NCBI RefSeq assembly: GCF_000026945.1
Contig: NC_012867.1
Coordinates: 1,934,501 to 1,998,500, forward strand
Reading direction: 5' to 3'
Origin: Candida dubliniensis CD36
Lineage: Eukaryota; Ascomycota; Pichiomycetes; Serinales; Debaryomycetaceae
Length of the DNA: 64,000 bases
This document shows, piece after piece, positions 43,633-52,703 of this stretch. The notes beneath the pieces were generated by a model. It did no database searches, was not told where the DNA came from, and was given only the letters and a program-made list of their open reading frames with translations. Made by a program: the position numbers and the translations under genes. Within the stretch, counting starts at the first letter, position 1. Each line of letters starts with the position of its first letter.

Positions 43633-44695
43633 ATGGCTACTACACCTGAAGGTATGTTCTGAAATAATTGAACAGTACCCTGAGACTATAATACTAACAA
43701 CAATAATAGTGACTTATTCCAATGACAGACGTAATCACCCCCGAAATAGATTTGCTTGGGTTAGAAGATTGATGCAAGGTCAAAATAGAACTGCTATGAA
43801 TAACCATACCAACAGAAGAACATCTAATAATAACACTAATACTAATAACAATAGCAATGATACCCATAACAACAACTACACCAACGTGAACAGATCTCGA
43901 CATTCCAATAGACAATCTTCCCAGTCAAGAAATAGACCCGTATCAAACAGAAACCAAGATAATATCCCCAATACAGAGTTGGTTGAAAATCACGATAACA
44001 ATCCAACTCAACAAGAACAACTTGAACAAGAAAACAACATCAACAATGTGGACAATGAGGATGAAGGGGAAGAAGGAAATTCATTAGATGTGATGAGTGA
44101 TCAGATCAGTGATAATGTTAGTACAACTCCATTGAAATCAATAGTGTCAAGCCAGTCTACAAAATCTCCATCTATATTGAGTGGCGATGCTCTTAATGAT
44201 CAGACTTCTTTGATTGCATCAACAGCAGAGACTTCATTAGCTCCAAGTGTACAAACTCCAACTAATTATACCTTTCTTCCCACAATTACTACTAGTCTAA
44301 CTAGCACCACATCGTCTTCATCGACTACTACTACAACAACAAATACCACCACCAATAACAACAACAACAGCAACAACAACAACAACAACAATAACAATGC
44401 TGCGATTGTTAATAATAACAACAACAATAATACGATTTTGCCAATTACATTCAACGCAAGTATAGGTGGTCAGGACCGTGATAGTGAGTCAATAGTGACG
44501 TTAGCTAGTTCTACGAGAAGAATAAGAAGAAGAAGTATTGATACCAATTGTAGCACTACAGGTATCCCGCCAGCTTCAATTATGGAAACATTGAGTGTTC
44601 ATCCTGGTGGTGGTACTAATGCTAGTACTTATGCTAATAGTATTAAAACCAGTAATGATGACCAAAGTTTCTTTGAGGAATCTCGAGGTCCTTAA
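43633..44695 (+). CDS. Spliced Asn/Ser/Thr-rich protein of unknown function
   Basis: Exon 1 is 43633-43651 (MATTPE plus one base), exon 2 is 43710-44695, giving 334 residues. The 58-base intron has GTATGT, TACTAAC (43692-43698) and TAG. The start of exon 2 has no ATG of its own, which supports the splice. The protein is mostly low-complexity: Asn-rich 25-70, acidic 110-130, poly-Thr and poly-Asn at about 210-260. More conserved-looking parts are the basic NRFAWVRRLMQG near the N-terminus and SIVTLASSTRRIRRRSID near residue 277, which contains a basic cluster and a PKA-like RRRS site. It has no membrane segment and no recognised family. The presence of an intron supports a real gene. Confidence 0.75.
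43652..43709 (+). other. 58-base intron of the Asn-rich gene
   Basis: GTATGT donor, perfect TACTAAC at 43692-43698 and AATAG acceptor only 11 bases after the branch motif; very short but with all signals. Confidence 0.85.
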
Positions 44696-44775
44696 GAGAA
44701 ATCAAACTTATAAAGCAACAGAGTATATATACAAGAAATAATAGGGGGAAATTGGAAAAAAAAAAAAATAAGGGA

Positions 44776-45096
44776 TCAACTAATGCTTAGATTGTAGGTA
44801 TATAATTTTATAGGTTTTAAATAATGGTGGTTTGTTCTTTTGTGATAATTAATTAATTGATGATGATTGATAGTTTTGAGTTTATTCAAGGGAGTAATAG
44901 CATCCAATAAACCTTGGTATTTCTTCATTAGGAGGAAGTATTTAACCTTGATTTGCTTAGTTCCGTCCATTGAGTAACAATTTTGAACTTGTCTGCTTGA
45001 GAATGTGCTGTTCTTAATTCCATCCTCACCTAAATTTTCCTTCAATTGATTCAAAGATAAACCACCAGTAATGGGCGTATAATCGTGGCATTTGCC
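44776..45096 (-). pseudogene. Coding-like fragment without start codon
   Basis: A minus-strand frame is open for 106 codons after a TGA (45099-45097) and has no early ATG. It is not low-complexity: it reads KCHDYTPITGGLSLNQL and later GTKQIKVKYFLLMKKYQG, ending with a His/Asn-rich tail. Beyond the TGA the same frame continues open into LFPGSTN. I see no acceptor site that would supply an N-terminus. It may be the remains of a gene, or a gene with an unrecognised first exon. Family not recognised. Confidence 0.35.
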
Positions 45097-45452
45097 TCAA
45101 TTGGTAGAACCAGGAAATAAAAAAATTTTTTTTTTTTTTGGATCGGCATTCTTTTCTTCTTTTTTATACCAACAAAAAAAAAAAAAAAAAAATCATGTAC
45201 GTAAGTAGCTCTAGTTTCAAGTTTAACTGGTGCAAGTTTCCATTTCAGACGGTACGCAATAGTTAAGGTTGTTCATTCCTAAAAATGAATAGACATCGTT
45301 TAAACTATGGCGGCATGAATTTTGAGTTACTCTGCGTTTTTTTCTTCTTCTTTTATAGTTTTCTCTGTACTCAAGTCACAAAACACAGGATTTTTTTATA
45401 AAATTATTATTAATTCTGATTAATCAAAAGATTTCACACCTCAAGTCAACAA

Positions 45453-45725
45453 TATAAATAGAGGAACAAATTTCCTTTGAAAAAAAAAAAAATTCATTAA
45501 CAAAAACAACAGCCTAATATATTCTCATTCTACTTATTTCTATAAACAATCAAGTTCATCATCACAACATAACAACGAAACAAACAATGCAGTGAAGTTC
45601 ATCAACATAGCATCACCACAAGACACCAGCCTCAAGAATTGGAACTTGTTGATAAAACAAATAATAACTATGACAACTTTGATACCCTTTATCTTCAGCA
45701 AAGGCTGCGTTCTTTGAGTGGATGA
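45453..45725 (+). other. Promoter-like segment followed by short broken frame
   Basis: A canonical TATAAATA (45453-45460) is followed by an A-rich, CAA-rich leader like those of strongly expressed Candida genes, and ATG 45587 in a good A-rich context. That frame stops after two codons. The +1 frame is open for 43 codons (45594-45722) and a third frame for more than 60 codons but without ATG. It may be a non-coding transcript or a decayed gene. Confidence 0.3.
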
Positions 45726-46107
45726 ACAACAAATTCAATAGTCTGTGCTATTTTAAGCGTACCCACAACGCCAATTAGCAACGACTACATCGTGAAGGAG
45801 AGCTTGCTCTTTAAAAGGAGATTTCGTCTAATGTAATAAAGCATCATTAATCATCAGCGTGACTGAACATCAGATTGAACAAATGATGTGGAAGAAAGAC
45901 GACTATACCAAGCATTGATAGATATTTGTTGTTGTTGTTCCAGTAGATGATTGATGGTATTGATATGTATATATATAGTTGTTGTTGATTTAATATACAT
46001 ATATACTTTTTAAAAACATTTTTACACGTTTATATAGACAAGATTTGTAAGCCGGGTCAATGTATTCCAAAAACTGACACTATTACTACTACTTTTACTT
46101 TCTACTT

Positions 46108-46410
46108 CTACTTCTGATTGAAAAATGTTAAAAGTGGTTCTTCTTCGTTTGTTGAGTCCGAATCAAAAACAGAATTCCAATTTCCAAGGGATGAACGAAA
46201 AAGACACGGAACCAACTTTTTGAGGCGATATATTACTTCCGGAGGAATAGTAGTGGTGGTCGTGTTGGTTGATTGATTGGTGACTGTGACCGCCTTGGAA
46301 AGTTTCTTTGGTAACAAGTTGGAGTTTCTTTTTATCTCGTTTATACCTTTTTTTTATTCTTTGCAAATAAACCCTCTGGTACTACTTCTAGTTTTGGAAG
46401 AAAACTAAAT
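46108..46410 (-). pseudogene. Coding-like fragment with frame breaks
   Basis: On the minus strand three frames follow one another with plausible protein: KLEVVPEGLFAKNKKK, then RYKRDKKKLQLVTKE, then IPPEVIYRLKKLVPCLFRSS with an acidic end NEEEPLLTFFNQK before a stop. No single ATG-initiated frame covers them. A TTTAG on the minus strand precedes the first piece and could be a splice acceptor. It may be a pseudogene or a gene whose splicing I cannot resolve; family unknown. Confidence 0.3.
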
Positions 46411-46695
46411 AACCAGCCTTAATTTTTTATGGTGCAGAATGCATACATGTAGTTTGTTTGTTTGATTGATTGTTTGGTTATGGAATCAATTTTTCTTTCT
46501 TTCCGAATTTTGCAATTCTTCCGTTAAAAGAAAAATTTTTTTTTGCATCAATTAGGATGTTTCTTTTTTTTTTGTGTGTGTGTCAGAGAATTGTGCCACC
46601 CCCTGTTTTTTCTGCCAATATTCCAGAACAAATATTTCAATCATTCACCTGACGGGTGGTCACATAAACCTGTTCGTTTAAGTTTGAGATGGGTA

Positions 46696-46846
46696 TGTTG
46701 GGATGGGGCTCTTTCAAGAAATATTTTGTTGAACAATTGTGCAAGTGAAGCCCACACACGGCATTTTGTAAGGGCTCACTTTTACACATTGTGTGAAGTG
46801 AATAAAACCACACTATGGATCTCCATACATAGGGCATGTCCCAACA
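46696..46846 (+). mobile_element. Probable solo LTR, 151 bp
   Basis: The segment begins TGTTGGGA and ends TCCCAACA, a perfect 8-base inverted terminal repeat with the TG...CA ends of LTR retrotransposons; TGTTGG...CCAACA ends are common in Candida LTRs. AATAAA lies at 46801-46806, as expected of the LTR polyadenylation site. The 5-base flanks (GGGTA left, CAAAG right) do not match, so the target-site duplication is absent or decayed. It lies about 4 kb from a tRNA gene. No internal gag or pol sequence is present. Confidence 0.5.
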
Positions 46847-46920
46847 CAAAGAAAAATATATGAGAATACTAACAATTGGTTGATTGATGATCCAACAACA
46901 TAATTTTGGAATCCATAAAG

Positions 46921-47199
46921 TAAAAAAAAAAAAAAAAAAAAAAGACGAGTTTATTATTAGGCTATATGAGAACGCAAGAGATATTGAGATGCCAGGGTTA
47001 TTTCCATACTTCCCAGATTACAGCACAGAGCTTACTAAGAAATTTTATACAGCAAAACTAGAATATACAAAGGATCCACCAATCTTTCTCAAATGAACAG
47101 GTTTCATCTGACAAGACCAACTTGAATGAAGTTGCTTCGCCTTTCTTAGATGGTTTGATACTTTATCCTGATCAATTTAGTTCTTTTCTTTTCTTTTCT
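46921..47199 (+). pseudogene. Coding-like fragment with a frameshift
   Basis: After an A run of about 23 bases, one frame gives RLYENARDIEMPGLFPYFPDY and TELTKKFYTAKLEYTKDP before TGA 47094-47096. The +1 frame then continues NEQVSSDKTNLNEVASPFLD and GLILYPDQF until a T-rich tract. Neither frame has a sensible ATG. Protein-like composition changing frame mid-way suggests a decayed gene. It lies just downstream of the probable LTR. Family not recognised. Confidence 0.35.
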
Positions 47200-47862
47200 T
47201 TTATATATAATTAAATAGTGATTATGTTGTGAAATATATTTCATTTTGATATTGGTCTTTAAGCTTTTATTTTGTGTGTTCGGTGCACATTGATGAAGTT
47301 TAACTAATGCTTCAAATTGGCCATTTGTTAATTTATTGGTCAGAATTCAATTCAACTCAACTCACTATCTTATGTCAAGTAAATAACCATTTGATTATTA
47401 TATTTGTTTATTTTTCAGAGAACATTGATTGATTGATTGATTTCAACACTCTACATTTTGAAAATTAATATAAACACAACACAATAATTTAAAATATTCT
47501 ATTACTATAAAAATCAAAAAAAAAAAATATACCATCTAAAGTGGTATAAACGCTAGTTATTTAATGTATAGTTAGTAGTAATTAAATTACATTAATAGTA
47601 ATTTAATTAGTTTAGTTAGTAGTAATTGAAGTACAATGGTTTTATTTCTAATCAGTTAAAGTAAAATCATTCAAATACATCGTGTCCCGGAAAGAACTTC
47701 ACAACGAACAACTATGGACACAGTATCATTCAATAAAAAAACCGCATTTTTGTTAATTAGAACTCATTAATTAATTAATCAATTAATTATATTTCAATAA
47801 ATGGTGGAAATTTCTCACCTCTTTTATATCCTATTTCTGAACCACACCCCAGCATGTAATGT

Positions 47863-48159
47863 ATGTTGAATATTCCCCCTTCTACTGCAAAAAAAAAAAA
47901 AAAAAAGACAGCCAAGGCGGCAGCAGCAATGAATTCATCACCTTATCAAGATTATAAACATTCCCTAAACCCTCCCCAAGTATATGAAGAATCCTATTTT
48001 ATCCTATCCAATGGGAACACATTATACTTATTTCTGTTTTTCTCAATGCAGAGTATTGCCTCTAAGTATCTGAAATTAGGCAATAATAATAATTTCATGT
48101 ATCCCAAGCAAGAAACCACCCGCCTTCCTCCCCCTCTCTATTCCCAACCAACCCTTTGA
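47863..48159 (+). CDS. Small hypothetical ORF, doubtful
   Basis: A 98-codon frame from ATG 47863. The first part is translated poly-A; a better start is ATG 47930, MNSSPYQDYKHSLNPPQVYE. The last part, SKYLKLGNNNNFMYPKQETT, is Pro-rich at its end. A GTATAT after PPQ and an ATGCAG 70 bases later could be weak splice sites that would remove the hydrophobic middle. No family is recognised and it may be chance. Confidence 0.25.
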   Translation: MLNIPPSTAKKKKKKTAKAAAAMNSSPYQDYKHSLNPPQVYEESYFILSNGNTLYLFLFFSMQSIASKYLKLGNNNNFMYPKQETTRLPPPLYSQPTL

Positions 48160-48929
48160 TGAAAATTCTTGGAATTCCATAAATAAAACACCAAAAATAG
48201 CAAAATAAACAAACAAAAAAAAACCCAAGCAATCATTGCAGTTGTAGTATTATCCTGGTATGCGCGTCTTCAATCAGCCAATACGTTTAATATTGCTAAA
48301 GTTGGTTGGTTGGTTGGTTGGTTTGCTGGTTTTTGTCTTTACAACCATTGACTAATTTGACAACTACACAACAGAATGTTTGAAGAGTTTTTCTCATTCT
48401 AGTTTGCTCCTATTCCGGCAGAATATCTCCTCAACTAAACATACCATCATAATCATCATCAACGCCACGTTGGCAATTTCAAATTCCAAGAATTTACAAA
48501 ATATGCGGTATATGTTAGAAATATTGCCATGTTTACAAATAATAATAATAATAATAATAATATACCACACATTCTGAATTAACCCAACAAAAATAGAAAA
48601 TAGAATAATAACAACGGGATGATAGGGAAGGGATGGAAGGGATGGAGGGGGGGGGAATTTAGTCACATTGCTCATTTTACTTATTAATTATAAATACTTC
48701 AGAAAAGGAACCATAAAAGAAACAAATGAATTATTTTGGAAACCATGACAATTTACACATATTAAAGGTTTTCTTTCATCACATTTTATACTTCTTCCAT
48801 GTTTTTTTTTGCAACGATTGGGGACCTAGTCCGGGTTCGTCTTTTTATAATTCGACTATAAAAATAATTAAATAATGGTTGCAAAAAAAAAAGAAAAAAA
48901 AAATTGATTCTTGTGGATTTCTCACATGT

Positions 48930-48959
48930 CTCTTCTTAGAATTTGAAATCTAAGAAGAG
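48930..48959. repeat. Perfect 11-bp inverted repeat (hairpin), 8-base loop
   Basis: CTCTTCTTAGA (48930-48940) and TCTAAGAAGAG (48949-48959) flank the loop ATTTGAAA. A TACTAAC follows within two bases (48961-48967). No gene is adjacent. Confidence 0.8.
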
Positions 48960-49549
48960 TTACTAACGAATAATATACCAACATAGAATTAAAAATTAGA
49001 ATGTATTCTATTATTAGCGTATATTCTTTTTTTTCCCCTTTTTTGTTATAGTTTATAATATATGTTTTTTTTTATTATTGTGTTTGTTTGTTATATCAAT
49101 TTACAAAATATGTAGAATGTGGTTCCAATTTGATGCTAAAGAGTTTTTTTTTTTTGTTGCAAAAAATTTCAATCTTCTACAAGGTATCAATTAATTAACT
49201 GCTACTTTCAGAATTCTAGAATTCTCATCCTCTCATTGGTTGTTGCTTGATGAGCGACAAGTCAATATTGCTTTGGAGTTGTTGTTGTTGTTACTGTTAC
49301 TGATGTTGTTGTTGTTGTTGTGGGACTCATTCTCCGAGCGCGATTATATAAGCTAGATTTTAGTCATTGAGCATCTTAGAAATATAAAAAGACTATAAGA
49401 AGTCAGAAAAATACTCCATCTTTTTTTTTTTTTTTTTTTTTGGAATAGACCAATCCGATAATACCTGTCATGGAGTTGTTGAATTTCTTTCTTTTCAATT
49501 TGGGTGTTGGGATGATCATTGATATTTGTTTCCGTAAATACTACTGTCA

Positions 49550-49572
49550 TTGAGTCGTGGCATTCGACTCAA
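49550..49572. repeat. 8-bp inverted repeat with 7-base loop
   Basis: TTGAGTCG (49550-49557) and CGACTCAA (49565-49572) surround TGGCATT. Part of this block resembles 45083-45109. Confidence 0.7.
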
Positions 49573-50780
49573 ATGGAGAACAGACTACATTACCAATTTA
49601 GCTTGAGTTAGTTAGCCCGTCAAGGTAACCATATAATATGAAATGACAATGTTTGGAGTAAATGGTAAGGTGACTAATTAGAATGTATTGTCGGCAATGG
49701 TTTTTTATATCATTTGTCTTAAATGGAGTAAATCATAGATTCACGGAATGTTGTGAAATTAGCCTCATAGCCTTTTTTACAAATTATAGGATTAGAATAT
49801 ATTAGTGCTAACGAAATATATTCTTTTGATTTATGTGTATACTAGATATAATAGTATATTTTCAAGTTTAGTTTATACAAAAATTTACAAATGTAAAATT
49901 TTGAACTGAATTTCTCTCAAGAATCCAATCAAGTCAAGGATTGACTAGGTAAGGTCACTTGGTGTAATAGGGGATATATAATAAGCCTGGGATAAATGCT
50001 AGGAATTCGATTTTACAACAAATTGAACTCCTCAGTTGGTTGTTCTTTAATTGAGCAGTGTTCCACGTTTGTTATTGCTTGCTTGCTTGCCTCTAACAAT
50101 AACACCAGCTGAGGTGTGGTAGTAGCATCAATAGTTGCAAAGAGAAATGAACAAAAAAAAAAGCGACACACATACACGCACATGGTAGCAAAGAGAGAGA
50201 GAAAAAGAAGGCACCATTATTGCAGTTACGGTCGTTGCGTGTTTTGGTTTACAATTTGTATCTATTGATTCCGAGTGTTTCCTAGAGCGACTTGTAAGTA
50301 ATTCTATGCTGTAATCGTAAGATCATAACTTCAAAAAGGGTTATTAGAAGAAGAAGAAGAAGAAGTTCAAAACCTAAAATGGTACTTCTAAAACAAAACA
50401 AAATAAATGCCTAGAAATGGAGACCAGTCTCTTTATCATGTAGGTAGGGTAGCGGGTAGACTTACTCTTTAATGGGAACCTCTGACTTCTGGTTATTGAT
50501 GATGTTGTTTTTTGAACGGAATCGGAATTGCTTTGTCGGGTTGATGAAATGAAATGAAATGGTGATAATAATTGTTCTCCCATTGAGACAAGAAGAAGAA
50601 AATCATTATACAGGAACAAGCATAAAAAAAGAACAACGTATCTAAATAATAATAAAAGTACATTAAAATAAAACATTCTATACATTAAAAGGAAAGTAAA
50701 AATAAGAGAGAGAGAAAAGAGAAGAGAAACTTCCTCGTCCTCCTCGTCCTCCTCCCCCCCGTTCCCACCTTAAAACTCAA

Positions 50781-51077
50781 TCAATGAGAAGGTGAATATG
50801 CAGATGGTGAAAATGAAGCAGCTGAGGCGGCATTAAATTTTCTTCTAACTGGTAAAAATTCTATATCATCTTCAAATGATTTAGAAACATAGTATCTCAT
50901 TCTAATACTGTTGATACTATCGTTGAAATTGAAATATATATTAGGGAAATTATTATTATTATTGATATTGTCGTTGAGGTTAAGGTTGAGGTTGATAATG
51001 TCTGGACTTGGGGTAGTTGTTGTTGTAGTTTTAATTGTAGGTAAAGTAGTATTACCGTATTGATTAGTTTGGTCCAT
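50781..51077 (-). CDS. Small conserved-looking protein of unknown function
   Basis: A 98-residue protein starting MDQTNQYGNTT (ATG 51077; the three codons before it begin only with TTG). After a Thr run and an Asn-rich centre, the C-terminal 45 residues look structured and functional: MRYYVSKSFEDDIEFLP, RRKFNAASAASFSPSAYSPS. This arrangement of an acidic FEDD..F.P motif followed by KFN and FSP near the C-terminus recalls a small family of yeast proteins of unknown role (YPL229W/YMR181C type); this is a memory-based suggestion. No signal peptide or membrane segment. Confidence 0.6.
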   Translation of the reverse strand: MDQTNQYGNTTLPTIKTTTTTTPSPDIINLNLNLNDNINNNNNFPNIYFNFNDSINSIRMRYYVSKSFEDDIEFLPVRRKFNAASAASFSPSAYSPSH

Positions 51078-52703
51078 TATTAACAAAAAAAAAAAAAGAA
51101 AATTTGTCTGATCTGGCTATGTTGTTGGGCGGTGTATATGTGAGTGTGAGTGTGTGAGTGTCTATATATGCGTGAGTATGTAACAACTCTCTAATGTGGT
51201 GGTGGGTATATGTATTGATGTGTAAGAAGTTGATATCTGAGATTAAAAAACAGAAACTAGAAAACAAAAACAAAAAGGAAGGACAAAAAGTTAAAATTAA
51301 AAATGGAAAATTGAAAATGGAAAGGGCGATCTAGCGAGGATTATATTTTAATCTGAGAAAATTGTTGAGAAGAAGTTTTGTGGTGTGTATGTGTGTGTGT
51401 GTGTATGGAATTGTGATAATCATGAAATTTCAGAATGAGCAAAGAAAAGAAAAGAAAAAAAGAAGTGCAAATTGAATGACGTTTAATAATTTGTTAACAA
51501 AAAAAAAAAAAAAAAAGAAATTTAACAAAGAAAAAGTGCGTGTGGATTGATCAGAAAAATAGGGGCAAATCTCACATTTCTTTTTTCTTCCATTCTTATT
51601 ATTAGCAATTGATTGATTGTAATTTTTTTTTTTTTTGATCATTAGCCCACTACCATTGCTGGTATCAGTCCGCCTTGAGCAATTGTTCGTGTACTCAAAC
51701 CAATAATGTTTCTTATCAGCGGGAATCTCTAAGTTGTTGTTGTTGAGGTGTGTCCTGTTTATCTCCATGGTTAAATCTCCCAAATAGATTCCCCCCCCCA
51801 TTTTTTATGCTCAGTAGCAATACTAGATCTAGCTAGTATAATTATCACAGGATTTATCTTTGATGTATTGATAAGATCTACCCATCACTAGGAAGTGAGT
51901 TTAGTACATTTCTACCAAGAAATCTTAAACAATATTCATCATCACCAGTTGTTTGAATATTTCGTTGGTGGGGTGCCCGTGGTCGGGCGGGCGGGACAAC
52001 TCACTTTTTTCTCACTGCAGCAATCTATTTTTGGTTCTATGAGTATTGCGCCCCGCACGCAGCAGCACCCCCACCCCCCCCCCCCCCCCCGCTCCCATTT
52101 CCTGATACTGTCAAATAATGATCAAATTTCCCTAGTTCACAGCCAACACCTTTAGCTATTGGAAATAGATCAAAGTTTAACATTACTTGGAGGGACTCAA
52201 TGTACATCTGTGTGCTAATTGTTGACTACTACTATTAAACAAGGTTTTGTTAATAGCAGCATTCCACTAATTTCCTCCCCCCCCCATTGAACGCTTAGTC
52301 ACAACTAAGATAATGTCTACCAATCAAAATGTCACTATTTTACTAATCTAACAAGCCTCATACTATTTTTGGTGAATAAATCATCCTAACTAGAACATCA
52401 ATCCATCTATTTAATACTGGAAAACAACTTACAAGCTTTACAAGTGATTGTTGATTTGACTTTAGTGGATTGTGCTACCATATGCATGTTTTTTTTTTTT
52501 TTTTGCATTCAAATATTTGTCTTCATTGTTGATTCCAAATTTGGCAATTATTCTTGTAAAGAAACAGGGATCCTTACCAAAAAAAAAAAAAATGAAACTC
52601 CACTACTTCATTGGTATACCGATTTATATATATATATATAGATAAGTTGGAATATCTATTATGTTTTTGCAGTAGTTTTAATAATACACCACATTCATCA
52701 ATC
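51078..52703. promoter_or_regulatory. Divergent upstream region, small gene / AXL1-like gene
   Basis: About 1.6 kb. It includes GT/GAGT repeats at about 51138-51170 and 51380-51405, a run of A at 51500-51517, a C run near 52073-52090 and a T run at 52489-52504. Open frames here (for example minus 51430-51801 and plus 51895-52155) are repeat-bearing and not convincing. Confidence 0.4.

Larger units (their letters stand above)
44696..50780. other. Gene-poor block with probable decayed sequences
   Basis: About 6 kb with no full-length gene that I can support. It holds four coding-like fragments, a promoter-like segment, a probable solo LTR and two hairpins, listed separately. The rest is AT-rich, with T and A runs and short repeats (for example GTT near 49279-49320 and an AAT run near 48540-48560). 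Confidence 0.55.

Noticed and set aside
45184..45250. GTAAGT...TTTCAG intron-like segment on the plus strand
   Set aside because: Splicing gives only a few codons before a stop, and no good branch site is present.
46543..46863. 106-codon plus-strand ORF
   Set aside because: It runs through the probable LTR and has no family features; more likely chance.
48830..48850. GGGTTCG-like T-loop, possible second tRNA
   Set aside because: No acceptor, D or anticodon arm can be folded around it.
51430..51801. 123-codon minus-strand ORF
   Set aside because: Ends in translated poly-A/T and has no recognisable motif; too weak to list as a gene.
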